Shown here one piece after another: positions 1 through 6,335 of a stretch of DNA of 7,476 bases. Source of the stretch: an uncultured Roseburia sp. (GTDB taxonomy: Bacteria > Bacillota > Clostridia > Lachnospirales > Lachnospiraceae). The first letter of the stretch is position 1. Each line of letters begins with the position of its first letter. The notes beneath the pieces were generated by a model. That model was not told where the DNA came from. It made no database searches and worked only from the letters and a program-made list of their open reading frames with translations. The stretch spans positions 1 to 7,476 of the forward strand of contig CANDFU010000080.1 in assembly GCA_947384095.1 (NCBI GenBank), written 5' to 3'. The position numbers and the translations under genes were made by a program.

Positions 1-724
1 GGTCGTCGGTGAGAATGAACAGACGGCGCTTTCGGTCGTTTATCCGGGCACGAAGAAACTGAACGAAGAGATCTGTGATTATATCGAAAAGGATTTCAGC
101 CGTTTTGAAAAGGCGCTGTATTCTTCTGATTATAAAGATCCGATCCGGGGATACCAAAGGTATATCGACGTGGATTCTTTTGTGGACTACTATGTTTTAC
201 AGGAGTTTTTGTGCAACAACGATATGTGTATCCGTTCCACTTATCTGTACAAGGACCGGCTGAATAAGATCCATATGGGACCGGTATGGGATTATAATAA
301 TATGCTGGACAATTATTTTACCATGCAGATGGACGGTTCCGAGTTTCTTTATGTAGAGCGGCTCTGGTTTGACCGGCTGCTTTCCGATCCGTATTTTAAC
401 CGGAAGGTGATCGATCGTTACCGTGAACTCCGGAGGACGGTGCTGAATGAGGATGATCTGATGCGTTATATTGATGAGACGATCGCATATCTTGGCAAAA
501 GCATCGGGCGGAACTATGAGGTCTGGGGGTATTCTTTTGACGCGAAGCAGCTGCACGTGAACGAACGGCTGACTCCCATCGGGCGTAATCCGGAAAGCTA
601 TGAGGAAGCTGTTGAAGAGATGAAAGATTTTATCCGGGTGCGCGGAAGATGGCTCGACGTCCATATCGACGCACTGGCACAGTATTGCCATGAATCGAAG
701 GCGAAAATATATGACAACCGGTGA
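1..724 (+). CDS. CotH-family protein (spore-coat kinase-like), 3' part only
   Basis: The reading frame is open from base 2 to a TGA at 722-724, giving about 240 residues; the 5' end lies outside the window. The protein shows the C-terminal half of the CotH kinase fold: a YIDVDSFVDYYVLQEFLCNND segment, then KDRLNKIHMGPVWDYNN (from about base 248), then a helical tail with RYRELRRTVL and SIGRNYEVWGY. Known family members are atypical protein kinases. The aspartate in the PVWD motif belongs to the metal/ATP site, and the usual sequence after it is F-D, whereas here it is Y-N. The substrate cannot be read from the sequence. CotH proteins occur in spore coats, but also in clostridial surface and polysaccharide loci outside sporulation. 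Its position 25 bp ahead of a membrane glycosidase-like gene and a glycan synthase points to a surface-polymer role (inference). Family assignment is firm; activity is less certain. Confidence 0.85.
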   Translation, partial: VVGENEQTALSVVYPGTKKLNEEICDYIEKDFSRFEKALYSSDYKDPIRGYQRYIDVDSFVDYYVLQEFLCNNDMCIRSTYLYKDRLNKIHMGPVWDYNNMLDNYFTMQMDGSEFLYVERLWFDRLLSDPYFNRKVIDRYRELRRTVLNEDDLMRYIDETIAYLGKSIGRNYEVWGYSFDAKQLHVNERLTPIGRNPESYEEAVEEMKDFIRVRGRWLDVHIDALAQYCHESKAKIYDNR

Positions 725-749
725 CGGGGTTTGGTGAGAAGGCAGGGGT

Positions 750-2945
750 ATGAAAAAATATATGACGGTCAGTATAGCACTGATTGTGTGCGTGGTGGGC
801 TGGATTTTTATCAGAAGTCATTTTTTCTGGCATTTTTATCTGGGAGGTGAGCTGGAAATAGAGACGGGGCCGTTTGTGGCGGAGGGAAGGGAGATTTATC
901 GTGTCGCTGACGGAAAAAAGGAGCGGTTTTTGATGCGCGGCGTCAATGTAGAAAGCTTTCTTCCGGGCCATTTCGTGACGGACTTTGCGGTCAGCAGGAA
1001 GCAGTATCTGGAGTGGTTCGGGCTGATCCAGGAGATGGGGGCCAATACGATACGGATTCCGACAATATATGACAATGATTTTTACGATGCGCTGTACGAG
1101 TACAACACGAAGCGGGAGGCGGAGGGCGGCGAGCCGCTGTATCTGCTGCAGGCGCTCTGGGTGACGGATTATGTCCAGGACTCGGGGGAGGACGCGTATT
1201 CCGATGCGTTTTTCGGGCAGCTTCAGATGGATCTGAAAAATGCTGTGGATATCATATACGGAAACACCCTGCTTCCCTATGCAAAGACGAGAGGCAGCGG
1301 GTGGTATCGGTCGGATGTATCGGACTGGGTGGCGGGAATCACGCTTGGGACGACGTGGCGCGGCGATACCTCCGCTTACACGAATCACATGAAGAGTGAG
1401 CCGTTGTATGAGGGAACGTGGTTTTGCGCGTCGGAGGACGCGAGCCAGTTTGAAAATATGCTGGCCAGGCTTCTGGATACACTGGTGGACTATGAGAGTA
1501 AAAAATACGGGAGGCAGCACCTGGTATCCGTCGTCAGCGAACCGATGACGGATCCCTTTGCGTATGAGAGCCTGATCGAAATCCAGATGGAGAAATATGA
1601 CAGGATTGACGCGGAACATATTGTTGCACAGGATGGCGTCCGGAGCGGATTTTTTGTTTCTTACAAATTGTATCCGTTTTCCGGAAACGTTCTGGATTAC
1701 CTTACGCAGGAAGAACAGAGACGCCTGGGCGGGATTCTGACAGCGCTTCCAAGGACGGGGAGTTTTGGGGGGTACCTGGATCTTCTGGCCGGATACCACA
1801 GTATTCCGGTCATTGTGGGAGAATGCGGTTATTCCAGTTCCCGCGGAATGACGAGAGCCGCGGAGGCCGTCCCGGGGAGGCGGACGGCTGCCCATGGATG
1901 GACGGAAGAAGAGCAGGGGGAGGCACTGGTTGCTCTCTGGCAGGAGTGCAGGGACGCCGGGCTGTCCGGTATGCTGATCGCGGACTGGCAGGACGACTGG
2001 TCGCAGACAGACTGGAATATTTATCCGATGACGGCAAAAGAGCGGGAGATCGTCTGGCACAATGTCCAGTCGGAGGCGCAAGGGTATGGCCTTCTGGCCT
2101 TTGAACCGGGGGAGGAGCCGGTGGTGACTGTGGACGGAGATGTTTCGGAATGGGAAGGGGAGGAGCCGCTGGCTGAAAATGAGTGGGGAAAGCTGTATGC
2201 CAGGCAGGATGAGGCTTATCTTTATCTTTGTCTGGACACAACCGACGCCGTAAAGGAGCGGCCGGGCCGCGTTTATATCCCCGTTGATGTGACGCCGAAG
2301 TCCGGGAGCAGGAGGTGCGGGAGCGAAGGCGTTTCGTTTGAGCGGGAGGCGGATTTCCTGCTGTGTCTGGACGGGGAAAATGAGGGCCGTCTTCTGGTGC
2401 AGGAGTATTATGATCCGTGGCGTGCGGCGTGGAACCAGAGAATCGAGCATATCGACGCCTATACGATTGACGTCCCGGAAAAGGATTCAGAGGAATTTAT
2501 TCCGCTCCGGATGGTTTTGGACAGTCCGCCGGTCGATCTGGAGGACTGGAATCAGATGAACGCGGTTACGGCGGATACCGGACGGCTTCGTTTGGGAACG
2601 GCGGATATAAATGATCCGGCGTATGATTCCCAGGCGGACTTCTTTTCGACAGAAAGCAGTACGGAAATCAGGATTCCCTGGGCGCTTTTGAATTTTATGG
2701 ACCCGTCGCAGGGGATTGTCCATGATGATTATTATAAGCATTATGGGATCCAGGGACAGAAGGTGAAGGAGATTTATCTGGGACTGGGAGGCGGCCGGGA
2801 GACAGGGGAGATTCCTATGGCCGCATTCTCCCTTAAAAACTGGGGGCGCGGTATTGCCTGTCGCCAGAGGCTGAAACGGTCTTATGAGATTGTGCAGGAC
2901 TGCTGGGTAAATGAGGAGAATGGCGCTGCGGAAAACCGGCCGTAA
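750..2945 (+). CDS. Membrane-anchored glycoside-hydrolase-like protein with C-terminal CBM9/DOMON-like domain
   Basis: This 731-residue protein starts at ATG 750, with GAGAAGG (736-742) at good spacing. Residues 5-21 form one hydrophobic segment after MKKY, with no clear cleavage site or lipobox, so it is probably an N-terminal anchor with the rest outside the cell. Residues about 60-445 resemble a clan-A-type TIM barrel: FLMRGVNVESF (60-70), MGANTIRIPTIYD (96-108), VSVVSEPMTDPF (259-270, candidate acid/base E264), IPVIVGECGYSSSRG (352-366, candidate nucleophile E358) and IADWQDDWSQTDWN (410-423) near the last strand. Residues about 456-700 begin with VTVDGDVSEWEG and AYLYLCLDTTD, the start typical of CBM9/DOMON-like sugar-binding beta sandwiches. 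The usual Asn before the acid/base Glu is Ser here. I cannot assign a GH family or substrate. The gene sits 27-bp-spaced ahead of the HEAT and GT2 genes, which suggests binding, trimming or release of the glycan made by that synthase. Confidence 0.75.
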   Translation: MKKYMTVSIALIVCVVGWIFIRSHFFWHFYLGGELEIETGPFVAEGREIYRVADGKKERFLMRGVNVESFLPGHFVTDFAVSRKQYLEWFGLIQEMGANTIRIPTIYDNDFYDALYEYNTKREAEGGEPLYLLQALWVTDYVQDSGEDAYSDAFFGQLQMDLKNAVDIIYGNTLLPYAKTRGSGWYRSDVSDWVAGITLGTTWRGDTSAYTNHMKSEPLYEGTWFCASEDASQFENMLARLLDTLVDYESKKYGRQHLVSVVSEPMTDPFAYESLIEIQMEKYDRIDAEHIVAQDGVRSGFFVSYKLYPFSGNVLDYLTQEEQRRLGGILTALPRTGSFGGYLDLLAGYHSIPVIVGECGYSSSRGMTRAAEAVPGRRTAAHGWTEEEQGEALVALWQECRDAGLSGMLIADWQDDWSQTDWNIYPMTAKEREIVWHNVQSEAQGYGLLAFEPGEEPVVTVDGDVSEWEGEEPLAENEWGKLYARQDEAYLYLCLDTTDAVKERPGRVYIPVDVTPKSGSRRCGSEGVSFEREADFLLCLDGENEGRLLVQEYYDPWRAAWNQRIEHIDAYTIDVPEKDSEEFIPLRMVLDSPPVDLEDWNQMNAVTADTGRLRLGTADINDPAYDSQADFFSTESSTEIRIPWALLNFMDPSQGIVHDDYYKHYGIQGQKVKEIYLGLGGGRETGEIPMAAFSLKNWGRGIACRQRLKRSYEIVQDCWVNEENGAAENRP

Positions 2946-2972
2946 TGGAATAATGTGAAAGAGGGTGGTCTG

Positions 2973-4082
2973 ATGCGTCTGGACGCACAACTATTAATTT
3001 ATGTATACATGGGAATCTGCGTCAGCCTTCTGGTTTTCAATCTGTGTTACATATTTGCCGACGCGGCCAAGGGGCGCCGGATTAAGAATCCGGGGAGGGA
3101 TCTGAAACGTCTGCAAAAGAGGGTGGAATCGTATGCGCAGACCGGCCTGATTGCAAAAAAGGAGCATAAAGCGAATCAGAGGATGCTTTCACATGTGGGG
3201 AAACTGGAACGGTTTCACTGGTGTGCGGAGAAGCTGATGCAGGAAATGCCCGACGAGACGGCTTCTTATCTGTCTGCCTGTGAGGGGGATTCCCGCTATC
3301 TGGCTCTGGTCTATCAGAAGAAGGACGAACTGCAGAAGGCGTATTTTGCACGGCTTTTGGAGATGTACGGGATGGGCAGGGGAGAGAAGTATGATGAGCT
3401 GAAAAAAATTCTTGTGGAAATGGCCTGCAGCCCCTCGGTCTATACGAGGGAGAATGCGCTGCGGGTCCTGTATCATTCCGGGAGTACGGAGGCGGTGGTC
3501 CGTGCGTTCGTGCAGATGAGCAGGAGGGGAATTTTCCACTATGGAAAGCTCCTGACGGACGGGCTGCTTTCTTTTTCGGGGAATTACGAACAGCTGGTGT
3601 GGGAGCTGTGGAGGCACAGGCAGCAGTTGTCGGACGACTACACGCTCGCCGTGATGCAGTCTATCCGTATGAGCCAGGATGGGTATGAAGAGGAATTTGG
3701 AAAGCTTTTAGAGAAGGACGACGAAGATCAGGAGCTTCGTCTGGAGGCCCTCAGATATTTCAGGAGATACCGGTATGATCCGGTATACCCGGTACTGCTG
3801 GACATTATGAAAGGAAGGCGCCGGATGGGGTGGGAGTATCAGGCGGTGACGGCTCTTACGCTGGCAAATTATCCGGGGGCGGAGACGGAGACGGTTTTAA
3901 AGGCCGCCCTCTGCCATGTAAACTGGTATGTGCGGTATAATGCGGCGGATACCCTTGTTACGGCGTTTGGGGATGAGGAAGGCAGATTTTCGGATGTGCT
4001 GGAAGGAGAGGACCGTTATGCGCGGGAGATTCTTTTATATATGCTAAGGCGCAGCAGCCAGAAGAAGGGAGAACGTGGGTAA
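2973..4082 (+). CDS. Membrane-anchored HEAT-repeat protein
   Basis: I chose ATG 2973 (369 residues) because GAGGGTGG (2961-2968) sits just upstream; an in-frame GTG at 2955 would add six residues but has no good ribosome binding site. Residues about 8-29 form a transmembrane helix (LIYVYMGICVSLLVFNLCYIF), followed by a basic stretch (KGRRIKNPGRDLKRLQKR) expected on the cytoplasmic side. From about residue 140 the protein is entirely helical, with HEAT/Armadillo-like pairs such as SPSVYTRENALRVLYHSG (153-170), LRLEALRYFRRYRYDPVYPVL (255-275), WEYQAVTALTLANYPGAE (287-304) and HVNWYVRYNAADTLVTAFGD (315-334). HEAT repeats are protein-binding scaffolds with no catalytic residues. The stop codon overlaps the GT2 start (TAATG), so the two are probably translated together, and a role as cytoplasmic partner or regulator of the synthase is a reasonable inference. 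The fold is clear; the function is not. Confidence 0.75.
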   Translation: MRLDAQLLIYVYMGICVSLLVFNLCYIFADAAKGRRIKNPGRDLKRLQKRVESYAQTGLIAKKEHKANQRMLSHVGKLERFHWCAEKLMQEMPDETASYLSACEGDSRYLALVYQKKDELQKAYFARLLEMYGMGRGEKYDELKKILVEMACSPSVYTRENALRVLYHSGSTEAVVRAFVQMSRRGIFHYGKLLTDGLLSFSGNYEQLVWELWRHRQQLSDDYTLAVMQSIRMSQDGYEEEFGKLLEKDDEDQELRLEALRYFRRYRYDPVYPVLLDIMKGRRRMGWEYQAVTALTLANYPGAETETVLKAALCHVNWYVRYNAADTLVTAFGDEEGRFSDVLEGEDRYAREILLYMLRRSSQKKGERG

Positions 4083-5485
4083 TGGCCGGGGTTATGCGGG
4101 GGATTTTGATTTACACAGGATATTTTTTTATTTTCTATCTGATCATTTATTCTTCTTTTCTGTTTTTTTCCGTATTGACGGGATCTCTGGAGCTGTATCG
4201 GCAGAAACGCATGAGCCGGCTGAAAAATGAACTGGACGACGATTATTATATTCCGGTTTCCATCCTGGTGCCTGCCCATAATGAGGAAGTGACGGTGGTC
4301 GACACGGTCCGGTCGCTCCTGGGACTTGACTATCCGCTGTATGAGATTGTGATTGTGGATGACGGCTCGGGCGACCGGACGGCGGAAAATCTGATCGCCG
4401 CGTTTGATATGAAAAAAATTGCCCGTCCGATTCGCAGGCAGGTTTTCTGTCAGCAGGAAAAGGCGGTCTATGAGGCGCAGGCCGGAACTGTTTCCGTGAC
4501 TTTGATTGTGAAGAGGAACGGCGGCAAGGCGGATGCCCTGAATATGGGAATCAATGTATCGCGCTATCCATATTTTATCTGCATGGACGCCGATTCGGTG
4601 CTACAGTCGGATTCCCTGAAAGAGATTATAAAACCGGTGCTGGAGGATGACCATGTGGTGGCGTGCGGCGGGCTGGTCCGCATTTCCAACAGCGCGAAAC
4701 TAAAAGACGGGAAGCTGGTGACTTACCGGATGCCGTGGAATCCCGTCGTAGGAATGCAGATCATGGAATATGACCGCTCGTTTCTGGCATCGCGGCTGAT
4801 GATGAACCAGTTTAACGGAAATCTGATCATTTCCGGCGCGTTCGGCCTGTTTCAGAAGAAAGCGGTGGTGAGCGCGGGCGGCTACGATGCGTCTACGATG
4901 GGGGAGGATATGGAGCTGGTTGTCAGGCTCCATGTGTTCTGCCGGACAAACAGGATTCCGTACAGTATTCAGTATACGCCGGGGGCGATCTGCTGGAGCC
5001 AGGCGCCGTCTTCCATCGGAGACTTAATGAAGCAGAGGAGGAGATGGCATCTGGGGCTGTTCCAGAGCATGGTAAGGCATCGGCAGATGTTTTTAAACCG
5101 GGAATATGGGATGGTAGGCTTTGTGTCGTACCTTTATTATCTGCTCTATGAGCTGCTTTCGCCTTTTGTCGAACTGTTCGGCGTCTTTACCATGGCCGCT
5201 GCCGTGTGGTTCAATCTGATCAACGTCCGTTTTATGTTGTTTTTCTGTCTGGTCTATGCGCTGTTCGGGGCTGTCATGACGCTGACGGCTTTTTTTGCCC
5301 GTATTTATACGCAGAATATCACACTGAGCCTTATGGATGTCGTGAAAGCGGTGCTGATGTGCGTGGCGGAGGCGCTGGTCCTGCGGTATATCCTGGCCTA
5401 TGTGCGGATTGTGGCGTTTGTGGGATACAAAAAGAAGGGGAGGCAATGGGGGAGTATTAAGAGAGAAAAGATCAATGTGGAGTAG
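4082..5485 (+). CDS. Processive-type family 2 membrane glycosyltransferase (polysaccharide synthase)
   Basis: This 467-residue inner-membrane enzyme starts at ATG 4082 with AAGGGAG (4065-4071) upstream and shares one base with the previous stop codon. Residues about 7-34 form an N-terminal membrane segment. The GT-A catalytic domain follows: PVSILVPAHNEEVTVVDTV (58-76), VDDGSGD (92-98), NGGKADALN (146-154), MDADS (168-172), GED (274-276) and QRRRW (318-322). This order (DD, GKA, DxD, ED, QxxRW) is the signature of BcsA/IcaA/HasA-type synthases that build a beta-linked glycan from UDP-sugars while exporting it. Residues about 345-448 carry several more membrane helices, and a basic tail (YKKKGRQ) follows. 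No PilZ domain is seen, so direct c-di-GMP control through this chain is not indicated. The product (cellulose, PNAG, hyaluronan-like or other) cannot be told from the motifs. It is probably the core enzyme of the operon. Confidence 0.9.
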   Translation: MAGVMRGILIYTGYFFIFYLIIYSSFLFFSVLTGSLELYRQKRMSRLKNELDDDYYIPVSILVPAHNEEVTVVDTVRSLLGLDYPLYEIVIVDDGSGDRTAENLIAAFDMKKIARPIRRQVFCQQEKAVYEAQAGTVSVTLIVKRNGGKADALNMGINVSRYPYFICMDADSVLQSDSLKEIIKPVLEDDHVVACGGLVRISNSAKLKDGKLVTYRMPWNPVVGMQIMEYDRSFLASRLMMNQFNGNLIISGAFGLFQKKAVVSAGGYDASTMGEDMELVVRLHVFCRTNRIPYSIQYTPGAICWSQAPSSIGDLMKQRRRWHLGLFQSMVRHRQMFLNREYGMVGFVSYLYYLLYELLSPFVELFGVFTMAAAVWFNLINVRFMLFFCLVYALFGAVMTLTAFFARIYTQNITLSLMDVVKAVLMCVAEALVLRYILAYVRIVAFVGYKKKGRQWGSIKREKINVE

Positions 5486-5519
5486 GGGCTGTGGAACATG
5501 AATAAATTCGGAAGAAAAA

Positions 5520-5545
5520 TGCAACCTTTTTCCGTTTTTTCCGTC
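5520..5545 (+). promoter_or_regulatory. ECF sigma-type promoter, probable autoregulatory promoter of the sigma gene
   Basis: TGCAACC followed by a T-run (5520-5531) carries the AAC core (5523-5525) of an ECF -35 element. Exactly 16 bases later comes CGTC (5542-5545), the -10 core used by sigma-W/X/V-like ECF factors (AAC-N16-CGT). Transcription would start near 5552-5554, about 60 bases ahead of the sigma ATG at 5616. The site lies 34 bases after the GT2 stop, with no hairpin terminator between, so read-through from the polysaccharide operon may also reach the sigma gene. The match is seen in the sequence; recognition by this sigma factor is inferred. Confidence 0.7.
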
Positions 5546-5615
5546 TTTCCCTGCAGAGTATCGGTTACCTTTTACCTTTTTTATCGGGATGGCGGAATGG
5601 CCGGGGAGGGATCTT

Positions 5616-6170
5616 ATGGACGATGGCAGGATTATTGATCTGTACTGGCGCAGGGACCAGGAGGCGATTGTTGAGACGGAACGAAAGTATGGGGGATACT
5701 GCAGATATATAGCACACAATATCCTTTCCGACCGGGAGGATACGGAGGAGTGTCTGAATGATACATGGCTTCGGGCCTGGAATTCGATGCCGGAGGAGCG
5801 GCCGGGGATTCTCTCTGCGTTTTTGGGTGCGATCACGCGCAATCTCTCTCTGGACCGGTATCGAAAGAAATATGCCAAAAAGAGGGGAGCGGGCGAGACG
5901 CCGTACATATTTGACGAGCTGCGGGACTGCGCGGGCGGGGACGAGCCCGCCGCGTGCGTCGAGCGGATGGAGCTGGCGGAAAGCATCGGCCGTTTTCTGG
6001 AGGAAATGAATCTGAAAAACAGAGTGATTTTTGTGCGCAGATACTGGTATATGGACAGCATCGCTTCGATTGCCGCGCGCGCCTGCTGCAGTGAGAGCAG
6101 GGTAAAATCGTCCCTGTTCCGTTCCAGAAAAAGACTGCGCGCTCATCTTGAGCGGGAGGGATTGCTGTGA
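5616..6170 (+). CDS. ECF-type RNA polymerase sigma factor
   Basis: I chose ATG 5616 (184 residues) over the in-frame ATG 5589 because GGGGAGGG (5603-5610) is ideally placed for it, while 5589 is preceded only by T-rich promoter-leader sequence. Region 2 covers residues about 10-86, with the DREDTEECLNDTWLRAWNSMP motif (from 39) and FLGAITRNLSLDRYRKK (69-85) that bind core polymerase and the -10 element. Region 4 covers about 117-177, with the helix-turn-helix SIASIAARACCSESRVKSSLFRSRKRLRAHL (148-178) that reads the -35 element. No extra domain is present. The style matches a Clostridia ECF group often encoded next to a membrane protein with a short N-terminal EAI/GxID motif, and such a gene follows here. 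A matching ECF promoter lies upstream, so positive autoregulation is likely. The signal and regulon are unknown; an envelope or antimicrobial stress role would be usual for the class. Confidence 0.92.
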   Translation: MDDGRIIDLYWRRDQEAIVETERKYGGYCRYIAHNILSDREDTEECLNDTWLRAWNSMPEERPGILSAFLGAITRNLSLDRYRKKYAKKRGAGETPYIFDELRDCAGGDEPAACVERMELAESIGRFLEEMNLKNRVIFVRRYWYMDSIASIAARACCSESRVKSSLFRSRKRLRAHLEREGLL

Positions 6171-6174
6171 AAAT
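6155..6174 (+). repeat. Imperfect direct repeat, copy 1 (SD plus GTGA start region)
   Basis: GGAGGG, two variable bases, T, one variable base and CTGTGAAAAT at the end of the sigma gene match the sequence at 6316-6335 at 17 of 20 positions, the last ten being identical (6165-6174 and 6326-6335). The copies are exactly 161 bases apart and border the extra segment between the sigma and regulator genes. Part of the likeness (SD and GTG AAA) could be functional convergence. Confidence 0.6.
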
Positions 6175-6331
6175 GCCGGTAATATACTTCAATCGGGAAT
6201 CCGCACTGCGTTGCGGATTGCGTGTGTGCGCCAGGCCGCAGAGCGGTCTGTGCGCATCCGTGGGAGGCCGCCGGGAAAGCCTCATGGAAACAAGAAGGGG
6301 CCGGAATTGCCGGAAGGAGGGGGTTCTGTGA
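6167..6331 (+). CDS. Candidate small protein, 54 residues, between sigma factor and regulator
   Basis: A GTG at 6167 opens a 54-codon frame ending with TGA 6329-6331. It starts inside the sigma stop (GTGA, 6167-6170) and ends inside the regulator start (GTGA, 6328-6331), the classic four-base overlap of coupled genes at both ends. GGGAGGG (6154-6160) lies six bases upstream of the GTG. The product begins MKMPVIYFNRESALRCGL, holds four cysteines (16, 21, 29, 48) and about ten arginines, and has no membrane helix or family I recognise. Against it: the regulator frame is also open across this stretch, the composition (Arg/Gly/Cys-rich) is what unselected GC-rich DNA gives, and the segment looks inserted. 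It could therefore be a real coupled peptide or a translated leader that only passes ribosomes to the next gene. Confidence 0.35.
   Translation: MKMPVIYFNRESALRCGLRVCARPQSGLCASVGGRRESLMETRRGRNCRKEGVL
6198..6219 (+). other. Hairpin 1 in the sigma-regulator spacer
   Basis: AATCCGCA (6198-6205) and TGCGGATT (6212-6219) form a perfect 8-bp inverted repeat around a six-base loop. No U-run follows, so it is not an intrinsic terminator. It may tune translation or mRNA processing between the sigma and regulator genes, or may be part of an inserted repeat. Confidence 0.55.
6232..6250 (+). other. Hairpin 2 in the sigma-regulator spacer
   Basis: CAGGCCGC (6232-6239) pairs with GCGGTCTG (6243-6250), with one G-U pair, around a three-base loop AGA. 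It follows hairpin 1 after 12 bases and likewise lacks a U-run. The two form a compact structured stretch upstream of the regulator ribosome binding site (6315-6320), which stays outside both stems. Confidence 0.5.
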
Positions 6332-6335
6332 AAAT
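6316..6335 (+). repeat. Imperfect direct repeat, copy 2 (SD plus GTGA start region)
   Basis: This is the second copy of the 20-base repeat described at 6155-6174. It holds the ribosome binding site and GTG start of the regulator gene. If the DNA between the copies were removed, the sigma stop would overlap the regulator start directly with a good SD, a common layout for sigma/anti-sigma pairs. Confidence 0.6.

Noticed and set aside
630..2450. Long minus-strand open frame of 606 codons opposite the GH-like gene
   Set aside because: It is a shadow of the GC-rich + strand gene: rich in Arg/Pro/His, with no recognisable domain. The + strand frame has an SD, a membrane anchor and clear domain motifs.
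5486..5560. Intrinsic terminator after the GT2 gene, suggested by T-runs
   Set aside because: No GC-rich hairpin precedes the T-runs, which fit the T-rich spacer of an ECF promoter instead.
5561..5584. Short tandem TTACCTTT-like repeat after the ECF promoter
   Set aside because: Only two short T-rich units are present and the AAC-N16-CGT spacing is absent, so there is no support for a second promoter or operator.
5589..5615. Upstream ATG for the sigma gene, adding nine residues
   Set aside because: No ribosome binding site precedes 5589, and the extra residues MAEWPGRDL are translated SD sequence; ATG 5616 has GGGGAGGG six bases upstream.
5498..5638. 46-codon frame from ATG 5498 between the GT2 and sigma genes
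   Set aside because: It runs through the ECF promoter T-tracts and the sigma start, has no good SD, and its product looks like translated promoter DNA.
6148..6327. TTG-started N-terminal extension of the membrane regulator
   Set aside because: It begins inside the sigma gene without an SD, and the extra 60 residues have no motif; GTG 6328 has an excellent SD and gives the family-typical N-terminus.
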